A DNA stretch of 64,000 nucleotides. Origin: Yersinia bercovieri ATCC 43970. Its GTDB lineage: Bacteria; Pseudomonadota; Gammaproteobacteria; Enterobacterales; Enterobacteriaceae. Location: contig NZ_CP054044.1 in assembly GCF_013282745.1 (NCBI RefSeq), positions 2,232,001-2,296,000 of the forward strand. The letters run 5' to 3'. The notes beneath the pieces were generated by a model that did no database searches, was not told where the DNA came from, and was given only the letters and a program-made list of their open reading frames with translations. The translations under genes were made by a program, and so were the position numbers. Each line of letters opens with the position of its first letter. Position 1 is the first letter of the stretch. Below are positions 42,888 to 52,723 of this stretch, piece by piece.

Positions 42888-43940
42888 TTACTGCTTCGCG
42901 CCAGCTAACTCTTCTATCAGCGGGAGCAATATTTTTACCGTGTCATGGGTGCGTTTAGTGATTCGGCCCGGCAAGAATTTATCCAGATAATTTAAGTTAT
43001 CCAACTGACTCTGGTGACGAGTGCTGCCTTGTGGGAAGTGGCTGTTGATGGCGCGTTGCTGGCAGCCATCTTTGTTACCCAAGCTGTAGTTGCTGGCTTC
43101 GACGGATAGCAGCGGCAATCCGGCAGTCGCGAACAGAGATTTATCTACCCGACACGGGGCGTTGACCTGATTTTTAATGGTCGCTGCGGTAATGCCATAA
43201 CGGCGTGCCAGCTTCAGTGCCTGCTCTTTGGCGGCAATGGCCGAGGGCTGGTTGCTGGCATTAAAATAGAGGCGGTCGCCAGTAATTAGGTTATCCAGAT
43301 TGATCACCAACAAGGTGTTGGCCCTCTCTGTTTTACTCATCCGTTGCAGATAGTTCTCGGTGCCTTGCGCTCCAATTTCCTCCGCGCTGAGGGCGACAAA
43401 ACGCAAATCATAGCGCAGCGGCACTGTTTTCAGGCGCTCGGCCAGTTCCAGCATGACACCTACCCCGGCGGCATTATCATCGACACCTTGCAGTGTCAGG
43501 CCACCAAGGTTTTTATCTAAATCGGCATCACTTTGCGGCGTGTAAGTATCAAAGTGCGCCATGATCACTATCTGCTGCTGTTCATCCGCTTTACTGGCCG
43601 CATCACTGTTGGTGGCTGTTGCGCTGCGCGCCGCAATCACTGAAGTTGCACTCAGTGTCCGCCAGCTCTGCTTGCCATTTTTGCTGGTATAGAGGTAGCG
43701 GGTATTAAAACCGCGCATATTGCTTTGGTAGCCCATCTGTTGAAAGCGATGATTGATATACTCGGCTGCCAGTAACTCAGCCGGGCTACCCGCCATTCGG
43801 CCGGGGAAGTAGGTGCTAATGTGGCGAGTTTGCTGCTCAGCAATGTTGCCAGCGGCTTGAGTCGTGGCGGCCTGCAATGGCAGCGCGGCACTGAAACAGA
43901 GGGTGAATAGTGCCCACTTTAGGCGACGGCGGGAAAACAT
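42888..43940 (-). CDS. iap: Aminopeptidase Iap (alkaline phosphatase isozyme conversion), M28 family
   Basis: In E. coli Iap trims the N-terminal Arg of periplasmic alkaline phosphatase. The 350-aa product has a signal peptide (RRRLKWALFTLCFSAALPLQA). M28 zinc-peptidase motifs are present: MAHFDTY (His ligand), GVDDNAAGVGVMLELAE (bridging Asp), ALSAEEIGAQGT (catalytic Glu and ligand) and NLDNLI. Its neighbours cysH and cysG/cysDNC are those of E. coli, apart from the missing CRISPR-cas block. Confidence 0.93.
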   Translation of the reverse strand: MFSRRRLKWALFTLCFSAALPLQAATTQAAGNIAEQQTRHISTYFPGRMAGSPAELLAAEYINHRFQQMGYQSNMRGFNTRYLYTSKNGKQSWRTLSATSVIAARSATATNSDAASKADEQQQIVIMAHFDTYTPQSDADLDKNLGGLTLQGVDDNAAGVGVMLELAERLKTVPLRYDLRFVALSAEEIGAQGTENYLQRMSKTERANTLLVINLDNLITGDRLYFNASNQPSAIAAKEQALKLARRYGITAATIKNQVNAPCRVDKSLFATAGLPLLSVEASNYSLGNKDGCQQRAINSHFPQGSTRHQSQLDNLNYLDKFLPGRITKRTHDTVKILLPLIEELAGAKQ

Positions 43941-44219
43941 ACCGAAATATCCTTGTTATAGTCTGGGGCATGCCTGCTGGCATGGATAACACGACGCTTA
44001 GTATGAAACTGTCTGCACAAATTAACAATTTGTATGATTCTTAAATTGCAGAAAGATAGGCCCGAAAATAGCTCCCGTGAAAACGGGCTAACATAGCTGT
44101 GAGCTATACTATTGTGGCTATATATCATTATGGAACTTGTAATTACTTTTCGTCATTTCATAAGGTCAGGCCCCCCACCTATAGTCACCCTACGCTTTAT
44201 CATGTAATCGAAGGCCGTT

Positions 44220-45638
44220 GTGGATTATCTACCTCTTTTTGCCGACTTAAAACAGCGCCCAGTACTGGTGGTTGGCGGCGGTGAAGTTGCTGCGCGAAAA
44301 ATTGAATTGCTGCACCGCGCAGGTGCTCAAGTGCGGGTAGTGGCTCAGACGCTCTCATCTGAACTCGAAAAACAGCATCAGGATGAGCGCATTCACTGGC
44401 AGGCAAAGGCTTTCTTGCCCGAACAGTTGGATGAGGTGTTCCTGGTGATTGCGGCCACTAATGATGCCGCACTGAATGCCGCTGTTTTCGCCGCTGCGGA
44501 TCAACGGCATATTTTGGCTAACGTGGTGGATGATCAACCTCTCTGCTCATTTATCTTCCCATCGATTGTCGACCGCTCCCCCTTGGTGGTGGCTATCTCC
44601 TCTGCCGGTCAGGCCCCAGTGTTGGCGCGAATATTGCGCGAGAAACTGGAGGCACTGTTACCGCCCAGTTTGGCTGAGATGGCGGCAGTTGCCGGGCGCT
44701 GGCGCAGTCGCGTTAAGCAGCAGATTAACTCGATGGGCGCACGACGCCGCTTTTGGGAGAACGCCTTTAGTGGTCGTTTTGCCAGCTTGATCAGCCGTGG
44801 TCAATTTGCGCAGGCGGAGGAGGAGCTGCAACAGTCGCTTGAGGGGCAGGGCAGTACCCTCGGTGAGGTTGCCTTGGTGGGAGCCGGCCCCGGTGATCCC
44901 GGTTTGCTGACCTTACGCGGTCTGCAAGTTATTCAGCAGGCTGATGTGGTGCTGTATGACCATTTAGTCAGCCCAGAGGTTTTAGATTTGGTTCGCCGTG
45001 ATGCTGAACGAATTTGTGTTGGCAAGCGGGCGGGTGCGCACTCAGTGGCGCAGGAGGAGACCAATCAATTGCTGGTCACCCTCGCGCAGCAAGGGAAGCG
45101 GGTGGTGCGGCTGAAAGGGGGCGACCCCTTTATTTTTGGCCGTGGTGGCGAAGAGTTACAAGTAGTGGCGCGTGCGGGTATTGCGTTTCAGGTGGTGCCG
45201 GGGGTGACGGCGGCGGCTGGGGCGACAGCCTACGCCGGTATTCCCCTGACTCACCGTGACCATGCACAGAGCGTGACTTTTATTACCGGCCATTGCCGTA
45301 GTGATGGCGATGAGTTGGATTGGCAAGCACTGGCCCGTGGTCGTCAGACCCTGGCGATTTACATGGGCACGGTGAAAGCGGCTGAGATCAGCCAGCAGTT
45401 AATCACTCATGGCCGCGCGAGCACCACGCCAGTGGCGGTCATCAGTCGGGGCACCCGCGCAGACCAACAAGTTCGCACCGGCACATTGGCACAGCTAGAG
45501 TCATTAGCGCATCAGGCCCCCACTCCGGCACTGCTGGTTATCGGTGAAGTGGTGGATTTGCATCACCAAATCGCCTGGTTTGGGCAACAACGACAGACTG
45601 AACAGGCCATCAGCCCGTCAGTCGTGAATTTGGCATAA
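44220..45638 (+). CDS. cysG: Siroheme synthase CysG (multifunctional)
   Basis: Makes siroheme from uroporphyrinogen III: methylation twice, NAD-dependent dehydrogenation and iron insertion. The GTG start at 44220 follows GAAGG at good spacing, giving [27 protein letters not shown] and 472 aa. The N-terminal Rossmann domain (1-110) and the dimerisation region (113-200) are followed by the methyltransferase part: [32 protein letters not shown] and [13 protein letters not shown]. In E. coli cysG is with nirBD; placement directly before cysDNC links siroheme to sulfite reduction. Yersiniae are reported to have two cysG copies, so another may be elsewhere. Confidence 0.96.
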   Translation: MDYLPLFADLKQRPVLVVGGGEVAARKIELLHRAGAQVRVVAQTLSSELEKQHQDERIHWQAKAFLPEQLDEVFLVIAATNDAALNAAVFAAADQRHILANVVDDQPLCSFIFPSIVDRSPLVVAISSAGQAPVLARILREKLEALLPPSLAEMAAVAGRWRSRVKQQINSMGARRRFWENAFSGRFASLISRGQFAQAEEELQQSLEGQGSTLGEVALVGAGPGDPGLLTLRGLQVIQQADVVLYDHLVSPEVLDLVRRDAERICVGKRAGAHSVAQEETNQLLVTLAQQGKRVVRLKGGDPFIFGRGGEELQVVARAGIAFQVVPGVTAAAGATAYAGIPLTHRDHAQSVTFITGHCRSDGDELDWQALARGRQTLAIYMGTVKAAEISQQLITHGRASTTPVAVISRGTRADQQVRTGTLAQLESLAHQAPTPALLVIGEVVDLHHQIAWFGQQRQTEQAISPSVVNLA

Positions 45639-45648
45639 AGGATCTGTT

Positions 45649-46557
45649 ATGGACGAAAAACGACTCACTCATTTGCGGCAATTGGAGGCGGAGAGCATCC
45701 ATATCATCCGTGAAGTGGCCGCCGAATTCGGTAACCCGGTGATGCTCTACTCCATCGGCAAAGACTCCTCTGTGATGCTGCATCTGGCGCGCAAGGCATT
45801 CTTCCCCGGTAACTTGCCCTTCCCGCTACTGCATGTGGATACTGGTTGGAAATTTCGCGAAATGTACCAATTCCGCGACCGCACAGCCAAAGCTTTTGGC
45901 TGTGAATTACTAGTTCATCGCAATCCGGAAGGGGTGGCGATGGGTATCAACCCGTTTGTCCATGGCAGTGCCAAACATACCGATATCATGAAAACCGAGG
46001 GCCTCAAACAGGCACTGAACAAATATGGTTTTGATGCGGCTTTCGGTGGCGCGCGGCGTGACGAAGAGAAATCACGTGCTAAAGAGCGAATTTACTCTTT
46101 CCGTGACCGCTTCCACCGCTGGGACCCGAAAAATCAGCGCCCTGAGTTGTGGCACAACTACAACGGCCAGATTAACAAAGGCGAAAGTATCCGCGTCTTC
46201 CCGCTCTCCAACTGGACTGAGCTGGATATCTGGCAATATATCTTCCTGGAAAAAATCGACATTGTGCCGCTCTATCTGGCGAAGCCACGGCCAGTGCTGG
46301 AACGTGATGGTATGTTGCTGATGGTGGATGATGATCGCATCGATTTACAGCCGGGTGAGGTCATTACTCAGAAGATGGTGCGTTTTCGCACATTGGGTTG
46401 CTGGCCACTTACCGGTGCGGTGGAGTCTGAGGCAGAAACCTTGCCCGCCATCATCGAAGAGATGCTTATCTCGACCACCAGTGAACGCCAGGGTCGAATG
46501 ATCGACCGCGATCAATCCGGCTCCATGGAGCTTAAAAAGCGTCAGGGATATTTCTGA
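45649..46557 (+). CDS. cysD: Sulfate adenylyltransferase subunit 2 CysD
   Basis: With CysN, forms adenosine 5'-phosphosulfate from sulfate and ATP. The 302-aa product shows the PP-loop variant [43 protein letters not shown] and the [15 protein letters not shown] segment of the family. AAAGGA lies eight bases before the ATG. It follows cysG by ten bases, so cysG, cysD, cysN and cysC probably form one transcript. Confidence 0.98.
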   Translation: MDEKRLTHLRQLEAESIHIIREVAAEFGNPVMLYSIGKDSSVMLHLARKAFFPGNLPFPLLHVDTGWKFREMYQFRDRTAKAFGCELLVHRNPEGVAMGINPFVHGSAKHTDIMKTEGLKQALNKYGFDAAFGGARRDEEKSRAKERIYSFRDRFHRWDPKNQRPELWHNYNGQINKGESIRVFPLSNWTELDIWQYIFLEKIDIVPLYLAKPRPVLERDGMLLMVDDDRIDLQPGEVITQKMVRFRTLGCWPLTGAVESEAETLPAIIEEMLISTTSERQGRMIDRDQSGSMELKKRQGYF

Positions 46558-46567
46558 GGAGCGCACG

Positions 46568-48082
46568 ATGAACACCAAATTACAACATCAACCTGTTGCA
46601 GCCCAACAATCAGCGCCTGAAAAATCAGCGCCAGAAAACAGGTCGATGATTTTACAAAGCAGCTCTATTGCCGAGCAAATCGCCAACGAGGGCGGGGTCG
46701 AAGCTTACCTGCATGCACAGCAGCATAAGACCATGCTGCGCTTTTTGACCTGCGGCAGTGTCGACGACGGCAAAAGCACCCTGATTGGGCGTTTGCTGCA
46801 CGATACCCGCCAAATCTACGAAGATCAGCTAACTACGCTGCATACTGATAGCAAGCGCATTGGTACGCAGGGCGAAAAACTGGATCTGGCGCTACTGGTG
46901 GATGGTTTACAGGCCGAGCGCGAGCAGGGCATTACTATTGATGTAGCTTATCGTTACTTCTCAACTGAACAGCGCAAATTTATCATTGCGGACACTCCGG
47001 GCCATGAGCAGTACACCCGCAATATGGCCACCGGGGCCTCGACTTGTGATCTGGCGATTTTATTGATTGATGCCCGCAAAGGGGTGCTGGATCAAACCCG
47101 TCGCCACAGCTTTATTGCCACCTTACTGGGTATTCGCCATCTGGTGGTGGCGGTGAACAAGATGGATCTGGTGGATTATCAGGAGAGTGTCTTCGAGCAA
47201 TTTAAAGAGGATTACCTGAGTTTTGCCGAGCAGTTGCCGACAGATCTGGATATTAAGTTTGTCCCGCTCTCGGCGCTAGATGGCGACAATGTGGCCTCAC
47301 CTGGCGAGAGAATGAAGTGGTATTCCGGCCCGACGCTACTTGAAGTGCTGGAAAGTGTCGATGTGGTGAACTCCAGCCGCCAACAGCCATTGCGCTTCCC
47401 GGTGCAGTACGTTAATCGGCCCAATCTGGATTTCCGTGGCTATGCCGGCACCTTGTCGGCGGGCATTGTGCGGGTTGGGCAAAAAGTGAAAGTGCTGCCC
47501 TCTGGTGTGGAGTCGACGGTGGCACGTATCGTCACTTTTGATGGCGATTTGGCCCAGGCCGTCCCCGGTGAAGCCATCACGCTGGTGCTGACCGATGAAG
47601 TCGATATCAGCCGTGGAGATTTACTGGTAGATGCCGGTGAAACCCTAAAAGCTGCGCAGAATGCGCTGGTGGATATTGTCTGGATGGCGGAGCAACCGCT
47701 GGTGGTTGGGCAAAGTTATGACATCAAAGTGGCGGGTAAAAAGAGCCGTGCACGGGTTGAAAATATCCAATATCAGGTCGAGATCAATTCGCTAACTCAG
47801 CGGGTGGTGGAGAGTCTGCCGCTCAATGGCATCGGCTTAGTTGAACTGGCGTTCGATGAGCCGCTGGTGCTGGACAGCTATCAACGCAATCGTGATACCG
47901 GCGGCATGATCTTTATTGATCGGCTGAGTAATGTCACGGTCGGCGCGGGTTTAATTCGTGAAACAGTGGCGTCGGTTTATCAGGAAAGCACCGCCTTCAG
48001 TGCCTTTGAGCTGGAGCTGAATGCGCTGGTTCGTCGCCACTTCCCACATTGGGGTGCGCGCGATCTGTTGGGGGGGAAATAG
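46568..48082 (+). CDS. cysN: Sulfate adenylyltransferase subunit 1 CysN (GTPase)
   Basis: GTP hydrolysis by CysN drives sulfate activation by CysD. The 504-aa product has an EF-Tu-like GTPase domain with [33 protein letters not shown] and VNKMDLV, then two beta-barrel domains. The N-terminal extension of about 45 residues contains a short repeat ([10 protein letters not shown]) and is longer than in E. coli. An intact G7 run (48070-48076) is at the very end, and a GTG two bases after the stop begins cysC. Confidence 0.97.
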   Translation: MNTKLQHQPVAAQQSAPEKSAPENRSMILQSSSIAEQIANEGGVEAYLHAQQHKTMLRFLTCGSVDDGKSTLIGRLLHDTRQIYEDQLTTLHTDSKRIGTQGEKLDLALLVDGLQAEREQGITIDVAYRYFSTEQRKFIIADTPGHEQYTRNMATGASTCDLAILLIDARKGVLDQTRRHSFIATLLGIRHLVVAVNKMDLVDYQESVFEQFKEDYLSFAEQLPTDLDIKFVPLSALDGDNVASPGERMKWYSGPTLLEVLESVDVVNSSRQQPLRFPVQYVNRPNLDFRGYAGTLSAGIVRVGQKVKVLPSGVESTVARIVTFDGDLAQAVPGEAITLVLTDEVDISRGDLLVDAGETLKAAQNALVDIVWMAEQPLVVGQSYDIKVAGKKSRARVENIQYQVEINSLTQRVVESLPLNGIGLVELAFDEPLVLDSYQRNRDTGGMIFIDRLSNVTVGAGLIRETVASVYQESTAFSAFELELNALVRRHFPHWGARDLLGGK

Positions 48083-48083
48083 C

Positions 48084-48704
48084 GTGCCGGTCGATCAAGT
48101 GACGCCAGCCGATGAGAATATCGTCTGGCACCCCCATGCGGTGACTCGGCAGGATCGTGAGCAGCAGCATGGGCATCAGGGCGTAGTGCTCTGGTTTACC
48201 GGGTTGTCCGGCTCAGGAAAATCCACGGTGGCCGGCGCGCTGGAACAGGCGCTGTTCGCCCGCGGTGTTAGCACTTACTTGCTGGATGGTGACAATGTGC
48301 GCCATGGCTTGTGCCGTGACTTGGGTTTCTCGGATGATGATCGGCGCGAGAATATCAGGCGGGTCGGCGAAATGGCTAAACTGATGGTGGACGCCGGTTT
48401 GGTGGTGCTGACGGCATTTATTTCGCCTCATCGTGCCGAGCGGCAAATGGTGCGAGATATGTTGGCGTCAGGCCAGTTTATCGAGGTTTTTGTTGATACG
48501 CCGTTGGCGATTTGTGAGGCTCGCGATCCTAAAGGTTTATACAAAAAAGCCCGTGCTGGCGAGCTGAAAAACTTCACCGGCATCGACTCTATTTACGAAT
48601 CACCTGAGCACGCAGATATTCATTTGCAGGGTGAACAATTAGTAACAAATTTGATTGAACAATTGTTAGACGTACTGCGTGGTCGCGCTATTATCAAATC
48701 CTAA
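48084..48704 (+). CDS. cysC: Adenylylsulfate (APS) kinase CysC
   Basis: Phosphorylates adenosine phosphosulfate to PAPS, the CysH substrate. GTG 48084 is used because it directly follows the cysN stop and has a G-rich ribosome site; it gives [18 protein letters not shown] and 206 aa. The open frame extending back into cysN is an artefact. P-loop [26 protein letters not shown], and [24 protein letters not shown] are intact. It is the last gene of the sulfate-activation operon. Confidence 0.96.
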   Translation: MPVDQVTPADENIVWHPHAVTRQDREQQHGHQGVVLWFTGLSGSGKSTVAGALEQALFARGVSTYLLDGDNVRHGLCRDLGFSDDDRRENIRRVGEMAKLMVDAGLVVLTAFISPHRAERQMVRDMLASGQFIEVFVDTPLAICEARDPKGLYKKARAGELKNFTGIDSIYESPEHADIHLQGEQLVTNLIEQLLDVLRGRAIIKS

Positions 48705-48707
48705 ACG

Positions 48708-48833
48708 TATATCCTTCACCCCTGCCGTTACTGGGTTGTTCGCTCGCTACACTCACCCGAGTCACTGACTTAAGTTAGCGTCTCGGGACTGTTGCTTGCT
48801 GCCGACCTGTAACGTCAATGGCTTAGGATGTAA
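48708..48833 (-). repeat. ERIC element between cysC and ygbE
   Basis: About 126 bp with the ERIC block order on the minus strand: CATTGACGTTACAGGTCGGC, AAGTCAGTGACTCGGGTGAG and GTAGCGAGCGAACAACCC. One end is TATATCC and the other ends near GGATGTA. It fills the whole gap after cysC, starting four bases after its stop. Confidence 0.88.
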
Positions 48834-48892
48834 TGACTAAACTGGCAAAACGTCCTCAGAACGTGCCGGTAAATTGTACCTACAGGATTTCT

Positions 48893-49210
48893 ATGCAGAA
48901 TGTCACCCAAATGATGATCGACGAACAGCGGGAGCGGGATGAACCTTCATACTCCTTTCTCGGTGGCGTCACTGGTTTTGTTTTTTATTGGCTGGCGTTT
49001 GCGATCCCCTTCTTTGTCTACGGCCCCAATACCGTCTTCTTTCTGCTGTACACCTGGCCGTTTTTCTTGGCGCTGATGCCGGTTTCAGTATTAATTGGCA
49101 TTGTACTCAGTGTGTTATCGCGCGGTAATCTGCTGGTAACCATCGGGGGCGCCGGGATTGCAGTATTGTGCTTATTCTGGATGCTGTTCTCATTTCTCAC
49201 TGGCTGGTGA
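48893..49210 (+). CDS. ygbE: Inner-membrane protein YgbE (DUF3561)
   Basis: Small conserved membrane protein of unknown function found next to cysC in E. coli. ATG 48893, with AGGA five bases upstream, gives MQNVTQMMIDEQRERDEPSYSFLGG and 105 aa, close to E. coli; an ATG at 48833 lies at the edge of the ERIC element and is rejected. Three hydrophobic segments: GVTGFVFYWLAFAIPFFVYG, FFLLYTWPFFLALMPVSVLIG and LLVTIGGAGIAVLCLFWML. The TWPFFLALMPV stretch is the best family match. Confidence 0.9.
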   Translation: MQNVTQMMIDEQRERDEPSYSFLGGVTGFVFYWLAFAIPFFVYGPNTVFFLLYTWPFFLALMPVSVLIGIVLSVLSRGNLLVTIGGAGIAVLCLFWMLFSFLTGW

Positions 49211-49221
49211 GCGCTGAATCC

Positions 49222-49256
49222 GCGGGCTACTAAGGTGTAATACGCTAACAGCCCGC
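49222..49256. terminator. Stem-loop between ygbE and the isomerase gene
   Basis: GCGGGCT (49222-49228) pairs with AGCCCGC (49250-49256) in the gap between convergent genes. The 21-base loop is long and no T run follows, so the call is weak. Confidence 0.4.
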
Positions 49257-49327
49257 AATGATTTTCCACTATCGTTATCGTATTCCTTCCCTGTTGCCGC
49301 CAGCTTGATGAATGGCAGCGGCATTTC

Positions 49328-49783
49328 TCAGAGATTTTGTCGCTGCTCGTAATAGCTGATGCGTTCCACTTTTTCAGTTGAGCTGCCGCCATCGAAATCA
49401 CACTCAAGCCAGGTATCGACCAAGGTTTTGGCTAACTCAACACCAATCACCCGCGCGCCCAGACAGATGATCTGTGCATTATTGCTTTTTCTGGCCCGCT
49501 GGGCTGAGAAGGGGTCATGGCACTGTGCGGCACGAATGCCCAGCACTTTATTGGCCGTGATGCTCATACCAATGCCGGTTCCACAGATCAAAATTCCGCG
49601 TTCATGCTTGCCATCCTTAATGGCTTGAGCAACCTGAACGGCGATATCGGGGTAGATGGTGGGTTCGCGTTGTTGGTCGCAACTGTAATCGACAACAGTT
49701 ATGTTTTTGTTTTGCAGAAAGGCAAGAATCTGATTTTTCATATCAATAGCCGCATCATCACAGCCGATGGCAATAGATAACAT
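49328..49783 (-). CDS. RpiB/LacAB-family sugar-phosphate isomerase (possible D-erythrulose 4-phosphate isomerase)
   Basis: Family members interconvert phosphorylated aldoses and ketoses. The 151-aa product has the catalytic Cys in CGTGIGMSI and HDPFSAQRARKSNNAQ. The first motif reads GCDDAAIDMK; ribose-5-phosphate RpiB has GCDH or SDHAG there, so the usual His is Asp. GCD-acidic-AA forms occur in RpiB-like enzymes of polyol clusters, suggesting a substrate other than ribose 5-phosphate. AAGGGG precedes the ATG. It is divergent from the dehydrogenase-permease-kinase genes across a shared control region. With a DhaK-type kinase and dehydrogenases nearby, D-erythrulose 4-phosphate to D-erythrose 4-phosphate is the best-fitting reaction (inference). 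Confidence 0.9.
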   Translation of the reverse strand: MLSIAIGCDDAAIDMKNQILAFLQNKNITVVDYSCDQQREPTIYPDIAVQVAQAIKDGKHERGILICGTGIGMSITANKVLGIRAAQCHDPFSAQRARKSNNAQIICLGARVIGVELAKTLVDTWLECDFDGGSSTEKVERISYYEQRQNL

Positions 49784-50226
49784 ATTTCACCCCTTAACAA
49801 ATTGAACGGTAATCCGATTAACCACTTTTATTGCCGCCACACATTATTAGCGAGCTGATTACTGGGCATTTCGGCCTCAAGAACACAACATAATGTCATT
49901 AACAAAAGTTATTAATGTGTTCATATGTTTATTATATTTACTCCTTTCATTTGATCAGTCAATAAACTTATGTTCATTTTAAGCGAATCTTGATGTCGTT
50001 TGGATCTCCTATCGCCTTTCTCTTAGCCCACTAATCTCCCACTAAAATAGGGGCTATTGCCATTTTGCTTTTATTTATGATCTCCCTCACAGCCTGAGTA
50101 TTTTTTAATAGCGTAAATCTGGTGCTTAATCGTACTGTTCAATAGTACATTTAAAGATCTTATGTTCATCTCGTGTTATGGCGAACTTAAATTTATGACA
50201 AAGAAGAATTGTCGAAGGAGTCAATT
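49784..50226. promoter_or_regulatory. Divergent control region of the polyol cluster
   Basis: This 443-bp gap separates the isomerase gene from the dehydrogenase gene. TGTTCA occurs at 49918, 49971, 50136 and 50163. Two of these lie in an identical 11-mer, CTTATGTTCAT (49967-49977 and 50159-50169), and one lies in the inverted repeat GTACT...AGTAC (50132-50148). The motif recurs upstream of the SorC-family regulator gene (minus strand, 56338-56333), so these are candidate regulator operators. SorC-family operators elsewhere contain TGAACA/TGTTCA-like half-sites. Confidence 0.6.
50075..50092 (+). promoter_or_regulatory. Candidate CRP (cAMP receptor protein) site
   Basis: TATGA-TCTCCC-TCACA matches the CRP consensus TGTGA-N6-TCACA at nine of ten core positions. 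It lies about 140 bases before the dehydrogenase start, a plausible activation distance. It would put the polyol cluster under catabolite repression. Confidence 0.65.
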
Positions 50227-51342
50227 ATGTATAACGAATGTTCTAAAGATGCTCAGATGCTGGAAAATATTCCTAAAAATATGCGTGCAGTTGTTGCCTA
50301 TGGGCCAGGGGATTATCGGCTTGAGATAGTTTCGGTACCGACAATTGATGCGAAAGAGATTTTAGTTAAGGTTGAAGCCTGCGGTATCTGTGCTGGTGAT
50401 ACAAAAGCTTTTGGCGGCGCGCCCAGTTTTTGGGGTGATAAGACGCAACCCGCCTATATCAAAGCACCGATGATCCCCGGTCATGAGTTTATCGGCCACG
50501 TGGTGGGTCTTGGGGCTGAAGTTGAGGGGTTTGAGTTAGGCGATCGGGTGACCTCGGAACAGATCGTTCCTTGTTGGGAGTGTCGGTTCTGTAATCGTGG
50601 GCAGTATTGGATGTGTGAAAAACACGATCTCTACGGTTTTCAGCACAACGTTAATGGCGCAATGGCTGAATATATGAAATTCACCAAAGAGGCAATTAAT
50701 TACCGCGTTCCTGACGATCTTCCCTTGGAAAAAGCAATTCTGATCGAGCCATACGCGTGCTCTTTCCATGCTGTGCAGCGCGCCAATATCAAACTCGGCG
50801 ATGTTGTGGTGCTGGCTGGCGCAGGGACATTAGGGCTAGGCATGGTGGGGGCTATCAAAAAATCAGGCCCCGGCAAGCTGATTGTTTTGGATTTGTCCGA
50901 TGATCGCTTGGCACTGGCGAAGAAGTTTGGTGCCGATTTAGTGCTTAACCCCAGTAAAGATGACGTGATCTCTATTATTAAAGAGATGACCGACGGCTAT
51001 GGCTGCGATATCTACATTGAGGCCACTGGCGCGCAAAAGGCGGTAGAGCAGGGACTAACGCTACTACGCAAGTTGGGTACTTTTGTGGAGTTCTCGGTCT
51101 TCAAAGAGCCAGTGACGGTTGACTGGAGCATCATCAGTGACCGCAAAGAGCTGGATGTGTTGGGATCACATCTGGGGCCTTATTGCTACCCGCTGGTCAT
51201 CAAGGGCATCTGTAACGGTGACCTGCCAACCGATGGTGTGGTGACGCATATCCTACCGCTGGAGAGATTTGCCGAAGGCTTTGAGATGGTCACCAAAGGC
51301 ATCGGCTCTCTTAAAGTCGTCCTCAATCCCAATATCCAGTAA
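50227..51342 (+). CDS. Zinc-dependent polyol dehydrogenase (erythritol/L-threitol dehydrogenase-like)
   Basis: A medium-chain dehydrogenase of 371 aa. ATG 50227 has AAGGAG six bases upstream; a TTG at 50209 lies before that site. Catalytic zinc ligands are seen in CGICAGD and PGHEFIG, the four structural zinc Cys in CWECRFCNRGQYWMC, and the nucleotide fold in AGAGTLGLGMVGA with an acidic residue after strand two (LIVLDLS), favouring NAD. First gene of a five-gene operon with a polyol-type permease. EltD of Mycobacterium, which oxidises erythritol and L-threitol to erythruloses, is the functional model I have in mind; sorbitol- or xylitol-type substrates cannot be excluded. Confidence 0.88.
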   Translation: MYNECSKDAQMLENIPKNMRAVVAYGPGDYRLEIVSVPTIDAKEILVKVEACGICAGDTKAFGGAPSFWGDKTQPAYIKAPMIPGHEFIGHVVGLGAEVEGFELGDRVTSEQIVPCWECRFCNRGQYWMCEKHDLYGFQHNVNGAMAEYMKFTKEAINYRVPDDLPLEKAILIEPYACSFHAVQRANIKLGDVVVLAGAGTLGLGMVGAIKKSGPGKLIVLDLSDDRLALAKKFGADLVLNPSKDDVISIIKEMTDGYGCDIYIEATGAQKAVEQGLTLLRKLGTFVEFSVFKEPVTVDWSIISDRKELDVLGSHLGPYCYPLVIKGICNGDLPTDGVVTHILPLERFAEGFEMVTKGIGSLKVVLNPNIQ

Positions 51343-51377
51343 TCAGCGCATTATTTCCAAATCACAGGTGATGCACC

Positions 51378-52661
51378 ATGTTAAACATGTTGATTAAAAA
51401 GATAGGGCTGCCTAAGAAAATATTATTAGGTTATATCGGTGTACTGATATTTATGGCCGGGGAGGGACTGGAGCAAAGTTGGCTATCTGATTTCATTATT
51501 CGTCGCGGTTTGACGGTTGAAGAGTCCGGCCTGATGTTCAGTGTGTACGGCTTTGCCGTGGCGATTGCCGCATGGCTGTCCGGTGTATTAGCTGAAATGT
51601 TTACCGCTAAAAAGGTGATGGCGGCCGGTGTCGTGATTTTCCTGATAGGTTCTGTACTGTTCTTATCACTCGGCTTACCCAGCAATAACTTGTCAATTAT
51701 GATCCCGACCTATGCGCTACGCGGACTCGGCTACCCCTTGTTCTCATACGGCTTTTTAGTTTGGATTGCCTATGAAGCCCCTAGAGCCAAATTGGGGTCG
51801 GCGGTGGGTATTTTCTGGTTTGTGTTTACCGGCGGGCTAAGTGTCCTCGGGGTGTTCTACGCCAGTATTGCGCTGCCGATATTAGGGGAGATCCACACGC
51901 TGTGGAGCGGAATTGTGTTTGTTTTGATCGGGGCGGTGATTGGCCTGATGTTGAGCAAAGAGAGCAAAATTACTGCGCCAACGGATGCGCCACCTAAAAC
52001 CTTCACTTATCTGTTCAAAGGGGTGTCGATCGCCTTTGAGAATTACAAAATCGGGCTGGGTGGCCTTGTGCGCACCATTAACCTGTCGTTTGCTTTCGGC
52101 ATGATCGTTTTCCTGCCGACCTATCTGCAAGATGAGATTGGTTTTACCCGTGACCAGTGGTTGTCTATCTATGCCTTTATGTGGACAGTCAATATTGTCT
52201 TCAACTTATTGTCCGGTGTGATCAGTGACCGGTGGGGCTGGACGAATACCGTGATGTGGTTTGGCTGTGTGGGCAGCGCCATCTCTATCCTGCTGCTCTA
52301 TTACATCCCAACGAATTTTGGCGTTGAAGGCTACAGCTACACAATGCTGGCCGCTGGGGCGCTGGGCGCATGCTTCGCCGGATTTGTTCCCCTGTCAGCC
52401 ATTATGCCAAGTCTTGCGCCCAATGATAAAGGTGCGGCCATGTCAGTGCTGAACCTGGGGGCCGGGCTTTGTGCCTTCATCGGGCCACTGATCGTCACTC
52501 TCTTTATTGCTCCTTTAGGTATCGAAGGCATTATTTGGCTCTTCTCAGGGCTATACCTGGTTGCCGCCATCTTGATGAGGTTTGTCACCTTGCCAGCAGA
52601 CAGCCCTGATGAGCAACTGGAGGAGCACGAGCAGATCTACAGGGTGAACAAAACATTGTAA
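51378..52661 (+). CDS. MFS permease of the polyol (ribitol/arabinitol-type) family
   Basis: A 427-aa protein with about twelve hydrophobic helices and the major facilitator layout. FMAGEGLEQSWLSDFI, LMFSVYGFAVAIAAWLSG, ALRGLGYPLFSYGFLVWI and GAAMSVLNLGAGLCAFIGP correspond to stretches I recall from ribitol transporter RbtT and D-arabinitol transporter DalT. It probably imports the polyol by proton symport. It begins 35 bases after the dehydrogenase stop, with AGGTG before the ATG. Confidence 0.88.
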   Translation: MLNMLIKKIGLPKKILLGYIGVLIFMAGEGLEQSWLSDFIIRRGLTVEESGLMFSVYGFAVAIAAWLSGVLAEMFTAKKVMAAGVVIFLIGSVLFLSLGLPSNNLSIMIPTYALRGLGYPLFSYGFLVWIAYEAPRAKLGSAVGIFWFVFTGGLSVLGVFYASIALPILGEIHTLWSGIVFVLIGAVIGLMLSKESKITAPTDAPPKTFTYLFKGVSIAFENYKIGLGGLVRTINLSFAFGMIVFLPTYLQDEIGFTRDQWLSIYAFMWTVNIVFNLLSGVISDRWGWTNTVMWFGCVGSAISILLLYYIPTNFGVEGYSYTMLAAGALGACFAGFVPLSAIMPSLAPNDKGAAMSVLNLGAGLCAFIGPLIVTLFIAPLGIEGIIWLFSGLYLVAAILMRFVTLPADSPDEQLEEHEQIYRVNKTL

Positions 52662-52723
52662 CTCAGCACCTTACTAGCAGATCAGCCGTGATAACCAGAG
52701 AGCCATTGAAAGGGAGTTAAAAC

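Noticed and set aside
48833..48892. Longer N-terminus of YgbE
   Set aside because: The ATG lies at the edge of an ERIC element and the extra residues have no family match; ATG 48893 has a ribosome site.
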